Origin: Gammaproteobacteria bacterium
GTDB lineage: Bacteria; Pseudomonadota; Gammaproteobacteria; UBA6429; Thiohalophilaceae
NCBI GenBank assembly: GCA_023135195.1
Contig: JAGLTQ010000077.1
Location: 1-37,155 of the forward strand
DNA: 37,155 bases
Direction: 5' to 3'
Shown one piece after another: positions 7,923 through 15,867 of this stretch. The notes under the pieces were generated by a model. It saw nothing but the letters and a program-made list of their open reading frames with translations, did no database searches and had not been told where the DNA came from. Made by a program: the position numbers and the translations under genes. Numbering within the stretch: position 1 is the first letter of the stretch; each line of letters begins with the position of its first letter.

Positions 7923-8239
7923 GATTCTTTCCTGCTCGCTTTCTCTTCTAATCCAGACATACCAAAACGACGTGCTAGCTCATTTAAAACATCTTCATGA
8001 CTTAAGCCTTGATCAGATAATAGCACCATAGTGTGAAACCAAAGATCAGCTGTCTCATAAATAATTTTTTTCGCGTCGCCATCTTTTGCAGCCATCACCG
8101 TTTCAGTTGCTTCCTCACCAATTTTTTTCAAAATTGCATCCAGGCCCTTACTGTGAAGCTTTGCCACGTAAGAACTTTCCGGATCCGCATTTTTACGTTC
8201 CGCTAGTACTTCTGCTAATTGTTTTAATATGTCAGACAT
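7919..8239 (-). CDS. hisE: Phosphoribosyl-ATP pyrophosphatase HisE
   Basis: Second step of histidine synthesis: PR-ATP is hydrolysed to PR-AMP and pyrophosphate in the cytoplasm. 106 residues. The MazG-like helical fold shows in [31 protein letters not shown] (metal-binding EExxE type) and [22 protein letters not shown]-type helices. It is a separate gene from hisI, whereas enterobacteria have a fused HisIE. 157 bases separate it from hisI, and that gap is filled by a palindromic repeat. The end overlaps hinT. Confidence 0.96.
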   Translation of the reverse strand: MSDILKQLAEVLAERKNADPESSYVAKLHSKGLDAILKKIGEEATETVMAAKDGDAKKIIYETADLWFHTMVLLSDQGLSHEDVLNELARRFGMSGLEEKASRKES

Positions 8240-8244
8240 AATCT

Positions 8245-8395
8245 TTCAACGCAAAGACGCAAAGACGCAAAGGTCGCGGAGAAAAATAATATATTATTGC
8301 CTTCATACTCTACTCATTCATTTAAACATCTAAATTTTACTTTCTTTTAATAAAAAACCTTAGCGCTCTTTGCGTCTTAGCGCCTCTGCGGTAAA
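8245..8395. repeat. Palindromic repeat element, copy 1 (hisI-hisE gap)
   Basis: The left arm is ttcaacgcaaagacgcaaag with further gacgcaaag units; the right arm reads, in reverse complement, accgcagaggcgctaagacg and is an imperfect inverted match. The centre is AT-rich. It fills the hisI-hisE gap and comes within two bases of the hisI stop. The left arm and centre match copy 2 closely, except that copy 2 holds an extra 63 bp. This G/C/A-rich gcaaagac pattern belongs to a loosely related group of intergenic repeats found in many bacteria, probably moved in trans. Confidence 0.8.
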
Positions 8396-8396
8396 T

Positions 8397-8786
8397 TTAT
8401 TTTTTATATATTTCTTTAGGGTCTTTTACTACCGCCTCAACTTCAACCCATTGTTCGTTTTGTAACTGTTTATAAAAACAATTATGACGACCAGTATGAC
8501 AAGCAATACCACCGATTTGTTCAACTTCTAACAACACAACATCGTTGTCACAATCTAAACGAATATCTTTAAGTGTTTGCACATGACCGGATTCTTCACC
8601 TTTACGCCACAACTTACCACGCGAGCGCGACCAGTAAATTGCACGGCCTTCTTTTACCGTTAATTCTAATGACTCGCGATTCATCCACGCCATCATTAAT
8701 ATTTTGCCTGTGCCTGTTTCCTGTGCAATGGCAGGGACTAAACCATCACCGTCCCATTTAATTTCATCAAGCCAGCTATTTTTCAT
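8397..8786 (-). CDS. hisI: Phosphoribosyl-AMP cyclohydrolase HisI
   Basis: Third step of histidine synthesis: opens the adenine ring of PR-AMP. The start [20 protein letters not shown] gives 129 residues; an upstream ATG would add nine residues without family likeness and would lie inside the repeat. Family marks are [48 protein letters not shown] and the zinc-binding [10 protein letters not shown]. Repeat elements border it on both sides, so its distances to hisF and hisE are set by insertions. Confidence 0.96.
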   Translation of the reverse strand: MKNSWLDEIKWDGDGLVPAIAQETGTGKILMMAWMNRESLELTVKEGRAIYWSRSRGKLWRKGEESGHVQTLKDIRLDCDNDVVLLEVEQIGGIACHTGRHNCFYKQLQNEQWVEVEAVVKDPKEIYKK

Positions 8787-8794
8787 ATATCTTT

Positions 8795-9008
8795 TTTCAA
8801 CGCAAAGACGCAAAGACGATGCCAGAACGTGCGGAGCAGGTTAGGGTAATACTGACGAAACGCGTAGCGGTTCATTAAGTGCAAAGGTCGCGGAGAAAGA
8901 TAATACATTATTGCTGTCATATTCTACCCTCTCCCTAAATATTCAAAATTAATATTTTGTATTTTAAAAAACTTTGCGCTCTTTGCATCTTTGCGCCTCT
9001 GCGTTGGA
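8795..9008. repeat. Palindromic repeat element, copy 2 (hisF-hisI gap), with a nested insertion
   Basis: The left arm is ttcaacgcaaagacgcaaag, the right arm (8971-9008) is ctttgcgctctttgcatctt and onward to gcctctgcgttgg; these are inverted partners. The sequence ggtcgcggagaaa.ataata.attattg after the arm is shared with copy 1. A 63-bp block at 8819-8881 splits the left arm exactly between gacg and caaagg, which are adjacent in copy 1. Confidence 0.82.
8819..8881 (+). repeat. 63-bp nested insertion, copy 1 (double-hairpin, REPIN-like)
   Basis: Absent from the matching place in repeat copy 1. Identical in sequence, but inverted, to 9935-9997. It contains two hairpins of the same design: AACGTGC-GGA-GCAGGTT (8826-8842) and GAAACGC-GTA-GCGGTTC (8857-8873), each with a 3-base loop and one mismatch, with a weaker GTTAG/CTGAC stem between them. 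No target duplication is visible. The two-hairpin plan recalls REP doublets. Confidence 0.8.
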
Positions 9009-9018
9009 TCTTAATATT

Positions 9019-9792
9019 TTAAAGCCGCATCTCTATTCCAGCCGCAGCCATTTTACGTTTGGCTTCTTCAATAGTGAACTCTGCAAAATGGAAAATACTC
9101 GCAGCAAGCACTGCATCCGCCTTACCTTCTTTAACACCATCAACCAGATGTTGTAGTTCACCTACTCCACCTGAAGCAATAACAGGAACATTTACGGCTT
9201 CACTAATTGCCCGGGTTAATTCAAGATCAAAACCAACTTTAGTACCATCACGATCCATGCTGGTTAACAGGATTTCACCTGCTCCGTAGTCGACCATTTT
9301 TATCGCCCACTCTACTGCATCAATACCGGTTTCTTTACGACCACCATGAGTATAAATTTCCCAGCGATTTTCTTCACCGTCGCTACTGACTTTTTTTGCA
9401 TCAATGGCAATAACAATGCATTGTGAACCAAATTTCTCAGCGGCTTCTTTTACAAATTCAGGATTAAATACTGCTGCACTATTAATTCCTACTTTATCCG
9501 CACCTGCATTTAACATGGTACGTATGTCTTCAACCTTGCGAATACCGCCACCAACGGTTAACGGAATAAAAACCTGACTAGCCACTTCTTCAACCATATG
9601 CACCATGGTTTCACGATTATCTGATGTGGCAGTAATATCTAAAAAAGTAATTTCATCAGCACCTTGTTCATCATAACGGCGTGCGACTTCAACCGGATCA
9701 CCGGCATCACGGATGTCAACAAACTGCACGCCTTTAACAACACGACCATCTGCAACATCTAAACAAGGAATAATTCTTTTTGCCAAGCCCAT
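9019..9792 (-). CDS. hisF: Imidazole glycerol phosphate synthase cyclase subunit HisF
   Basis: Takes ammonia from HisH and cyclises PRFAR into IGP and AICAR, linking histidine and purine synthesis. 257 residues, the normal length. (beta/alpha)8 barrel marks: [20 protein letters not shown] with catalytic D12, [27 protein letters not shown] with the second catalytic Asp, [19 protein letters not shown] and [18 protein letters not shown]. Palindromic repeats lie on both sides, so it is 226 bases from hisA and 232 from hisI although all are in one block. Confidence 0.97.
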   Translation of the reverse strand: MGLAKRIIPCLDVADGRVVKGVQFVDIRDAGDPVEVARRYDEQGADEITFLDITATSDNRETMVHMVEEVASQVFIPLTVGGGIRKVEDIRTMLNAGADKVGINSAAVFNPEFVKEAAEKFGSQCIVIAIDAKKVSSDGEENRWEIYTHGGRKETGIDAVEWAIKMVDYGAGEILLTSMDRDGTKVGFDLELTRAISEAVNVPVIASGGVGELQHLVDGVKEGKADAVLAASIFHFAEFTIEEAKRKMAAAGIEMRL

Positions 9793-9805
9793 TCTTAATT
9801 TACTC

Positions 9806-10018
9806 TTTTCAACGGAGAGGCGCAGAGGCGCAAAGGCCGCAGAGAATCCTTTTGCATTTCTACGATTACTGCATCACATCTAATATTCTGTTTATCTGAG
9901 ATCATTAAATTATTATTTACCTTTGCGTTCTTTGCACTTAATGAACCGCTACGCGTTTCGTCAGTATTACCCTAACCTGCTCCGCACGTTCTGGCATCGC
10001 CTTCGCGTCTCTGCGTTT
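9806..10018. repeat. Palindromic repeat element, copy 3 (hisA-hisF gap), with a nested insertion
   Basis: The left arm is tcaacggagaggcgcagagg then cgcaaaggccgcagaga; the right arm is ctttgcgttctttg, then after the 63-bp block cgccttcgcgtctctgcg. The arms are inverted partners with the nested block in the right arm. The element reaches the hisA stop codon: the tta at 10017-10019 directly follows the repeat end ctgcgt. Confidence 0.8.
9935..9997 (-). repeat. 63-bp nested insertion, copy 2 (inverted relative to copy 1)
   Basis: Base-for-base reverse complement of 8819-8881. With flanks the identity covers 70 bp (9930-9999 versus 8817-8886). Both copies sit at the same point of a cg|caaag unit of the host palindrome. 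Confidence 0.85.
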
Positions 10019-10760
10019 AGGTTTTTGAATTTAACTCATCTGAAAGTTTCTGTCCTTCAGCAAAATCCAACGTGCCTTCATAAATAGCACGGCCGGTAAT
10101 CGCACCAACAATGCCTTCTTCAGATACTGCACTCAGGGCACGAATATCATCTAAATTAGTAATACCACCTGATGCAATCACAGGGATATTTATTGCTTGG
10201 GCTAATTTCACCGTTGCTTCGACATTCACACCCCGCATCATACCGTCACGGCTAATATCAGTATAAATAATAGCGGCTACACCATCATCCTGAAAATGTT
10301 TGCCCATATCAATTACGTCATGCTTAGAGAGCTTTGACCAACCATCAATCGCGACTTTGCCATCTTTTGCATCCAGGCCGACTATAATGTGGCCGGGAAA
10401 TTCCAGGCAAAGATCTTTAACAAAATGAGGGGCGTTAACTGCTTTCGTTCCGATAATGACGTACTGCACACCGGCATCTAAATATGTTTGCACGGTATCT
10501 TCATCACGAATGCCGCCACCAATTTGAACAGGTAAATCAGGATAGGCAGCGCAAATGTCGTGTACCACTCCTGCGTTCATTGGCTTGCCTTCAAATGCAC
10601 CGTTTAAATCAACAATGTGCAAACGACGCGCACCTGCTTCAAGCCATCTTCCCGCTACAGCGACAGGATCATCTGAAAAGATGGTTTCATCATTCATATC
10701 ACCTTGGCGTAAACGAACACATTTGCCATCTTTGAGGTCAATTGCAGGTATTAAAAGCAT
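10017..10760 (-). CDS. hisA: ProFAR isomerase HisA
   Basis: Amadori isomerase converting ProFAR to PRFAR, the substrate of HisHF. 247 residues, normal. Marks: [21 protein letters not shown] with D8 as catalytic base, [38 protein letters not shown] with the second Asp, [17 protein letters not shown] and [14 protein letters not shown]. It differs from its paralogue HisF in the [14 protein letters not shown] start. The last residues LNSKT and the stop lie directly at the end of a repeat element, which may have supplied the stop region. Confidence 0.97.
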   Translation of the reverse strand: MLLIPAIDLKDGKCVRLRQGDMNDETIFSDDPVAVAGRWLEAGARRLHIVDLNGAFEGKPMNAGVVHDICAAYPDLPVQIGGGIRDEDTVQTYLDAGVQYVIIGTKAVNAPHFVKDLCLEFPGHIIVGLDAKDGKVAIDGWSKLSKHDVIDMGKHFQDDGVAAIIYTDISRDGMMRGVNVEATVKLAQAINIPVIASGGITNLDDIRALSAVSEEGIVGAITGRAIYEGTLDFAEGQKLSDELNSKT

Positions 10761-10790
10761 GTTCTTATCTCTATTAAATTTTCAATTTTT

Positions 10791-10817
10791 ATTCCCTCCC
10801 CTTCAAGGAGGGGGAAT
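10791..10817. repeat. Short near-palindrome in the hisH-hisA gap
   Basis: ATTCCCTCCCC...GGGGGAAT with the core CTTCAAGGA: a 27-bp near-palindrome with a few mismatches, of the ccctccccttcaaggagggg type that recurs in many genomes. It can form a stem of about 11 bp in RNA and may act on message stability within the operon. Confidence 0.7.
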
Positions 10818-10832
10818 CCTTAAATAATTTTA

Positions 10833-11486
10833 TTACTTCGTATTCCCATCCCATTTAAGGAAGTTTGCATACAGAGCTAAGCCGTCATGCTGGCTTTTCT
10901 CCGGGTGAAACTGAACTGCAAATACATTATCTTTACTCACTGCCGAAGTAAATGAAAAACCATAATTAGTGGATGCAGCAATGAGATCAGAATTGCCCGG
11001 CAGCGTATAATAGCTGTGCACAAAATAGAAGCGTGCATCTTGCGCAATACCGTCCCACATTGGGTGCTCTATTTCCTGATGAACCTGGTTCCAACCCATG
11101 TGAGGAATTTTAAGTTTATCTCCGGTTTTCAGATCTTTTAAATCATCACCAAAATACTCTACGTTGCCCGGCAAAATGCCCAAACAAGTGACACCATCAT
11201 TTTCTGCGCTGGATTCTAATAAGGCTTGCATGCCGACACACACACCAAACAGAGGTTTACCGCTTTCAACATACTCATGAATCACTTTATCCAAACCAAG
11301 CCGAATAATTTCACCCATGCAATCACGCATCGCGCCAACACCCGGTAAAACAACACGATCTGCGGCAAGGATAGTCCGGGCATCTGAAGTCACATGAATC
11401 GTGACACCCTCACCTACCTTTTCTAATGCTTTAGCAACGGAATGAAGGTTACCCATTCCATAATCAATAACAGCTACGCTAGACAT
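10833..11486 (-). CDS. hisH: Imidazole glycerol phosphate synthase glutaminase subunit HisH
   Basis: Class I glutaminase that supplies ammonia to HisF. 217 residues. Marks: [31 protein letters not shown] (oxyanion strand), the nucleophile C83 in [16 protein letters not shown], and the His/Glu of the triad in [26 protein letters not shown] and FYFVHSYY are also typical. No good ribosome site is seen upstream. Between hisB (130-base gap with a palindrome) and hisA (72-base gap with another). Confidence 0.97.
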   Translation of the reverse strand: MSSVAVIDYGMGNLHSVAKALEKVGEGVTIHVTSDARTILAADRVVLPGVGAMRDCMGEIIRLGLDKVIHEYVESGKPLFGVCVGMQALLESSAENDGVTCLGILPGNVEYFGDDLKDLKTGDKLKIPHMGWNQVHQEIEHPMWDGIAQDARFYFVHSYYTLPGNSDLIAASTNYGFSFTSAVSKDNVFAVQFHPEKSQHDGLALYANFLKWDGNTK

Positions 11487-11527
11487 AATTTTTAATATTT
11501 CTACAATTCATTAAAGATAAATCATTC

Positions 11528-11598
11528 ACCACAGAGGTCTCAGAGAAGCACAGAGTAAAGAATATAAAAACTCTGTGCTCCTCCGAGACCTCTTGGTT
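11528..11598. repeat. Palindromic repeat in the hisB-hisH gap (ccacagagg type)
   Basis: Left arm 11528-11556, accacagaggtctcagagaa then gcacagagt; right arm 11570-11598 is its inverted partner (actctgtgctcctccgagac then ctcttggtt). The arms of about 29 bp match with a few mismatches around a 13-base AT-rich loop. A different family from the cgcaaagac repeats downstream in the same operon. Confidence 0.85.
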
Positions 11599-11616
11599 AA
11601 AATGTTTTAAAGTTTT

Positions 11617-12210
11617 TTATAGTGAACCCTTAGTCGATGGCATCACACCTGCCATACGTGGATCTGGCTCAATCGCCATACGTATAGCCCGACCAAATGC
11701 CTTAAATATTGTTTCAGCAATATGGTGCGCGTTTTTGCCTTTAAGGTTATCAATGTGTAATGTCACCTGGGCATGATTTACAAATCCCTGGAAAAATTCA
11801 CCAAGTAAATCGACATCAAAACCACCAATCATTGAGCGTGGATATTCTACATTGCTCTCTAGACCCGGCCGACCTGAAAAATCGATTACCACACGTGACA
11901 AAGCCTCATCCAATGGCACATATGCATGGCCATAACGACGGATGCCTTTTTTGTCAGATAATGCTTTGGCAAATGCCTGGCCTAAAGTAATGCCGATGTC
12001 TTCAACAGTGTGATGATCATCAATGTGAGTATCACCTTTGGCGCTGATAGTCAGATCAACCATACCGTGACGCGCAACCTGATCCAGCATGTGCTCTAAA
12101 AAAGGCACACCTGTTTTAAATTCGCCTTTACCCGTCCCATCAAGGTTTATTGTTACCTCAATTTGGGTTTCTAATGTTTCGCGAGTAACTGTCGCGGTAC
12201 GATCTGCCAT
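11617..12210 (-). CDS. hisB: Imidazoleglycerol-phosphate dehydratase HisB
   Basis: Dehydrates IGP to imidazole acetol phosphate, a manganese-dependent cytoplasmic enzyme. 197 residues, the single-function form without the HisN-type phosphatase domain of enterobacterial HisB. Marks: [41 protein letters not shown] (metal-binding His/Glu cluster), [20 protein letters not shown], and [19 protein letters not shown]. The ribosome site GGGAG lies 7-8 bases before the ATG. First his gene of the block; its start is overlapped by the 3' end of a broken small gene in another frame. Confidence 0.97.
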   Translation of the reverse strand: MADRTATVTRETLETQIEVTINLDGTGKGEFKTGVPFLEHMLDQVARHGMVDLTISAKGDTHIDDHHTVEDIGITLGQAFAKALSDKKGIRRYGHAYVPLDEALSRVVIDFSGRPGLESNVEYPRSMIGGFDVDLLGEFFQGFVNHAQVTLHIDNLKGKNAHHIAETIFKAFGRAIRMAIEPDPRMAGVMPSTKGSL

Positions 12211-12524
12211 GAAATGCTCCCATTAGCACTAAAATTTGTGCCTCATTATATGGTATAGGATAGCGGGATGCATCTAAATGATTAATAAGGACATACAAAG
12301 AGGATAACGTCATTACCTCTCCTGTTTTATGATTTTCCAGATAAAAATCTGCTAAAAACGAAAAACCAGAATAAAAGCAAGTTCGGTATTCTTTTTCAAC
12401 TTCGAGGGCCTTTTTTCCTACCGAAATAAGCCTTCACACCCCACTCCAGTATCAAACAAAATTTTATGTAATAAGATACGAAAATAACCAATACTTTCAA
12501 TAATGGGAGCTTTAGTTTTTTCAT
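12158..12524 (-). pseudogene. Small unrecognised membrane-protein gene with one frameshift, upstream of and overlapping hisB
   Basis: Two open frames join at a homopolymer. Frame one starts ATG at 12524 and reads MKKLKLPLLKVLVIFVSYYI-KFCLILEWGVKAYFGRKK, a membrane span with basic ends, then GPRS and a stop at 12396. Reading on in another frame from the AAAAAAGG tract (12409-12416) gives ALEVEKEYRTCFYSGFSFLA, DFYLENHKTGEV and LSSLYVLINHLDASRYPIPY, open to a stop at 12158, 53 bases inside hisB. The whole span is 366+1 bases, as expected for one extra base in 121 codons plus stop. An internal ATG at 12313 has a good ribosome site (AGGAGAGG) and could by itself make a 51-residue peptide. I do not recognise the family; coding is inferred from the protein-like composition. 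Confidence 0.5.
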
Positions 12525-12686
12525 AGGTTATTACCCTAAAACCAGCTATGTAAACGCTTATGTACACAGAGCATTTCCACATTATCTATATGGATATTAG
12601 AATTTTTTTTTGCCTCATGCTCAGCAAGGCAATACAATCAGGATAAAATAGAATCACTCCTTATTATATATACCAAGGCAATATAA
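12525..12686. other. Divergent intergenic region between the his block and fnr
   Basis: AT-rich and expected to hold both promoters, but I see no clear hexamers. It contains a T run (12603-12611), a TTGCCT/AGGCAA dyad around 12610-12631, and the 10-mer caaggcaata twice (12624-12633 and 12674-12683); the second copy overlaps the fnr ribosome site (AAGG). Confidence 0.4.
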
Positions 12687-13448
12687 ATGGCTGACAATCA
12701 AATTATAAAATTCTCGGAACTAAAAAGTCATTGTCAGAGCTGCAGTTTGTACGACCTTTGTCTTCCTATGGGGTTAGAGAGCAGTGATATCAACCGTTTA
12801 GGCAGCGTAATCAAACGCAGCAAATCAGTCCGTAAAAATGAATTTCTATTCCGCCTTGGTGAACCTTTAAAATCAATTTTTGCTATTCGTAGCGGTTCCT
12901 TCAAAACCTATTTAACAAACCCTGATGGCACCGAACAAATTGTCGGTTTTTCTCTGCCAGGAGAATTACTGGGTATGGATGCTATAAGTGACGAAAGACA
13001 TACCTGCACCACAAAGGCGCTTGAAACCTCCAGCGTCTGTGAAATTCCCTTTGAACGACTTGAAACACTTGCCCGTGATATTCCCGGCCTGCAACACCAG
13101 TTATTGAGGTTGATGAGTAAAGAGATCCAGCAAGATCAGAACCTCATGTTGTTACTTGCCCAAATGCCTGCTGAAACTCGATTAGCCAGCTTCTTACTCG
13201 GCATGTCTGAACGTTTAAATCTACGCGGTTATGCAGCAAATGAATTTAACCTCAGCATGTCACGCGGAGATATCGCAAACCTGCTTGGTATGGCAGTAGA
13301 AACTATCAGCCGATTGCTAAGTCATTTTCAGGATGATGGTTTATTGAAGGTTGAACGCAAACACATCACTATTTTAAAATTAGACGACCTACGTAAACTA
13401 ACAACACACTGTGCCTCTCATTGCCCCAACTCTTCTCAAGCAAATTAA
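12687..13448 (+). CDS. fnr: Oxygen-sensing transcription regulator, FNR/ANR type
   Basis: Crp/Fnr-family regulator. 253 residues: N-terminal cysteine cluster, cyclic-nucleotide-like sensor domain (about 35-150), dimer helix, and winged helix. Cysteines C16, C19 and C25 (HCQSCSLYDLC) plus C118 (ALETSSVCEIPF) have the spacing of the four ligands of the oxygen-labile [4Fe-4S] cluster in E. coli FNR (20, 23, 29, 122). The recognition helix MSRGDIANLLGMAVETISRLLSHF has the FNR-type E-xx-S-R residues for TTGAT half-sites. It is directly upstream of ccoNOQP in the same direction, and an FNR box lies between them, so local control of the oxidase is very likely. Confidence 0.96.
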   Translation: MADNQIIKFSELKSHCQSCSLYDLCLPMGLESSDINRLGSVIKRSKSVRKNEFLFRLGEPLKSIFAIRSGSFKTYLTNPDGTEQIVGFSLPGELLGMDAISDERHTCTTKALETSSVCEIPFERLETLARDIPGLQHQLLRLMSKEIQQDQNLMLLLAQMPAETRLASFLLGMSERLNLRGYAANEFNLSMSRGDIANLLGMAVETISRLLSHFQDDGLLKVERKHITILKLDDLRKLTTHCASHCPNSSQAN

Positions 13449-13506
13449 AATTTTTTTGTTACAAACTATTAAAAATATTGCCTGATATCCAACAATTCTT
13501 GCCTTA

Positions 13507-13520
13507 TTGATCTAGATCAG
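13507..13520 (+). promoter_or_regulatory. FNR/ANR box upstream of ccoN
   Basis: TTGAT-CTAG-ATCAG matches the FNR consensus TTGAT-N4-ATCAA at 9 of 10 informative positions. It lies 114-127 bases before the ccoN start and just after the fnr gene. If the site acts as a class II activator, transcription would begin near 13555. Confidence 0.85.
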
Positions 13521-13633
13521 ACAACCTCAGAGCGAGTTAAGGCAAGCTTCACCTTATTAATCTGAGGCAGCTTTGTCTTTTATTAATCTAGAAATAATAA
13601 CTAATTAATATGTCATTTCGATAAGGGGAAGAT

Positions 13634-15043
13634 ATGGATTCACAAAATACATACAACTATACCGTTGTACGTCAGTTTGCCGTGATGACGGTAGTCTGGG
13701 GTGTCATAGGTATGACGGTCGGGGTATTGATTGCATCGCAGCTGATTTGGCCTGCGCTCAATTTTGATACAGCCTGGTTATCCTATGGTCGCTTACGACC
13801 ATTACACACTAATGCGGTCATTTTTGCCTTTGGTGGCTCGGCACTCTTTGCCACCTCCTACTATGTGGTACAACGCACCTGTCAGGTTCGCTTATTTTCA
13901 GACAAACTGGCTGCCTTTACCTTTTGGGGTTGGATGCTGGTTATTGTGCTTGCGGTGGTTACTCTGCCATTAGGCATGACCAGCTCTAAAGAATATGCCG
14001 AACTTGAATGGCCGATTGATATTCTACTCGCGGTAGTATGGGTGTCTTACGCGGTGGTCTTCTTCGGTACCATTATGAAACGCAAGGTTCAGCATATTTA
14101 TGTTGCTAACTGGTTCTTTGGCGCATTCATTCTGACGGTTGCGGTGTTGCATATTGTTAACAGTGCAGTCATCCCCGTAAGTTTAACCAAATCATATTCA
14201 TTCTACCCTGGTGCTATCGATGCCATGGTGCAATGGTGGTACGGTCATAATGCAGTAGGTTTCTTCTTAACGGCTGGCTTCTTAGGCATTATGTATTACT
14301 TTATTCCTAAGCAAGTGGGTAAACCGATTTATTCTTATCGTTTATCGGTTGTGCATTTCTGGGCCTTAATCTCAACTTATATGTGGGCTGGTTCGCATCA
14401 TTTACACTACACCGCTTTGCCTGACTGGGTTCAATCTGTCGGTATGGTGTTCTCGTTAGTCTTACTCGCTCCTTCCTGGGGAGGCATGATCAACGGTATG
14501 ATGACTTTATCCGGTGCATGGCATAAGTTACGCACGGATCCTATCTTGAAGTTCTTAATCGTATCTTTATCATTCTATGGTATGTCGACCTTTGAAGGTC
14601 CGATGATGGCGATTAAAACAGTAAATGCATTATCGCATTACACTGACTGGACAGTTGGTCATGTGCATTCCGGTGCATTAGGCTGGGTTGCACTCGTCAC
14701 TATCGGTGCAATGTACTTCCTGATTCCTAAGGTCTTTGACCGTGAGCAAATGTATTCTATCAAATTGATAGATACGCATTTCTGGATTTCGACCATAGGT
14801 ATCGTTTTATATATCTCTTCAATGTGGATTGCCGGTGTTATGCAAGGTTTAATGTGGCGTGCAGTAAATGCAGATGGCACATTAACATATAGCTTTGTTG
14901 AATCTCTGGAAGCAACTTATCCATACTACATAGTACGACTCCTGGGTGGTCTGTTATTCCTCACGGGGATGCTAATCATGTCGTATAACGTTTGGAAAAC
15001 CATTAATGGTTCCAAGCCAGCCACATCAGAAGGGAGCGCATAA
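13634..15043 (+). CDS. ccoN: cbb3-type cytochrome c oxidase subunit I CcoN
   Basis: Catalytic subunit of the high-affinity cbb3 oxidase, which reduces oxygen to water and pumps protons. 469 residues and about 12 spans. Haem and copper ligands appear in order: His in [15 protein letters not shown] (low-spin haem b), His in [20 protein letters not shown] (CuB), the pair in [13 protein letters not shown] (CuB), and the two His of [14 protein letters not shown] (haem b3 and b). Ribosome site AAGGGGA. The FNR box upstream suggests induction at low oxygen. First gene of ccoNOQP; ccoO follows after two bases. Confidence 0.98.
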   Translation: MDSQNTYNYTVVRQFAVMTVVWGVIGMTVGVLIASQLIWPALNFDTAWLSYGRLRPLHTNAVIFAFGGSALFATSYYVVQRTCQVRLFSDKLAAFTFWGWMLVIVLAVVTLPLGMTSSKEYAELEWPIDILLAVVWVSYAVVFFGTIMKRKVQHIYVANWFFGAFILTVAVLHIVNSAVIPVSLTKSYSFYPGAIDAMVQWWYGHNAVGFFLTAGFLGIMYYFIPKQVGKPIYSYRLSVVHFWALISTYMWAGSHHLHYTALPDWVQSVGMVFSLVLLAPSWGGMINGMMTLSGAWHKLRTDPILKFLIVSLSFYGMSTFEGPMMAIKTVNALSHYTDWTVGHVHSGALGWVALVTIGAMYFLIPKVFDREQMYSIKLIDTHFWISTIGIVLYISSMWIAGVMQGLMWRAVNADGTLTYSFVESLEATYPYYIVRLLGGLLFLTGMLIMSYNVWKTINGSKPATSEGSA

Positions 15044-15045
15044 TC

Positions 15046-15675
15046 ATGAGTCATGAAGTCGTAGAAAAAAATATTGGCTTGATGATGATACTCATCATTA
15101 TCGTTATTAGCTTTGGTGGTCTGGTTGAAATTGTTCCTTTATTTTTTATTAAGGACACAACCGAACCTGTTGCGGGTATTAAACCTTATAGCGCATTGCG
15201 TCTTGAAGGTCGTGATATCTTTATTCGTGAAGGCTGTTCCAACTGTCACTCACAAATGATTCGTCCTTTCCGCGCAGAAACAGAACGTTATGGTCATTAC
15301 TCGGTTGCGGGTGAGTCTGTTTACGATCATCCCTTCCTTTGGGGTTCAAAACGTACTGGTCCTGATTTGGCACGTGTAGGTGGTCGTTATTCAGATGACT
15401 GGCATCGTGTGCATTTAACAAACCCACGTGATGTTGTGCCTGAATCAAATATGCCAAGTTACCCCTGGTTATCTGAAAACAAACTTGATGGCGTTTTAAC
15501 CGCTAAAAAATTAAGTGTGATGAATACACTTATTTCAGCAACCTGTAATAAATGTGAAACCTACAGTGATGCTGAAATAGCCAGTGCTGAAAGTGATGTT
15601 AAAGGTAAAACTGAACTTGATGCACTCATCGCTTATTTACAAGGCCTCGGTACTGCAATCAAGGCAAGGAGGTAA
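15046..15675 (+). CDS. ccoO: cbb3-type oxidase monohaem cytochrome c subunit CcoO
   Basis: Membrane-anchored cytochrome c that passes electrons to CcoN. 209 residues: one N-terminal span (about 10-35), haem site CSNCH at 64-68 ([17 protein letters not shown]), and axial Met in [10 protein letters not shown] (M136). [28 protein letters not shown] is the family core. Unusual: a second CxxC at 167-170 ([10 protein letters not shown]) just before the conserved YSDAEI segment. It lacks a following His, so it is not a haem site. CcoO proteins that I recall have no such pair there. Confidence 0.97.
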   Translation: MSHEVVEKNIGLMMILIIIVISFGGLVEIVPLFFIKDTTEPVAGIKPYSALRLEGRDIFIREGCSNCHSQMIRPFRAETERYGHYSVAGESVYDHPFLWGSKRTGPDLARVGGRYSDDWHRVHLTNPRDVVPESNMPSYPWLSENKLDGVLTAKKLSVMNTLISATCNKCETYSDAEIASAESDVKGKTELDALIAYLQGLGTAIKARR

Positions 15676-15678
15676 ACC

Positions 15679-15867
15679 ATGGATCTAAATGAAATTAGAA
15701 GTTGGTATACCGTGGTTTTGTTTGCGGTATTTATTGGGATTGTTTGGTGGGCATATAGCGGTAAAACTAAACGCCGTTTTCATGATGCCTCACAACTACC
15801 TTTTAACGAAGTAGAGCATCCGCTCGACACAACAAAAGAGCTTAAAAAAGGAGACCACCATGAGTGA
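15679..15867 (+). CDS. ccoQ: cbb3-type oxidase subunit CcoQ/FixQ
   Basis: 62-residue single-span protein that stabilises the cbb3 complex and the CcoP contact. MDLNEIRSWYTVVLFAVFIGIVWWAYSGKTKRRFHDASQLPF shows the family pattern: a span followed by a basic stretch and DASQLPF. Ribosome site AAGGAGG lies before the start. Three bases after ccoO; its last eight bases overlap ccoP. Confidence 0.95.
   Translation: MDLNEIRSWYTVVLFAVFIGIVWWAYSGKTKRRFHDASQLPFNEVEHPLDTTKELKKGDHHE

Noticed and set aside
8819-8881. 63-bp insertion as a short coding peptide
   Set aside because: Open in one frame only over its short length and without start context; the paired hairpins explain its sequence better.
8245-10018. 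CRISPR array in the his operon
   Set aside because: The repeats are few, of unequal length, palindromic, lie in different gaps and have no regular spacers or cas genes.
12396-12420. Programmed -1 frameshift at the A6 run of the small gene upstream of hisB
   Set aside because: The -1 frame after the run reaches a stop after about 20 codons; the frame that continues needs a +1 shift, so a plain indel is simpler.
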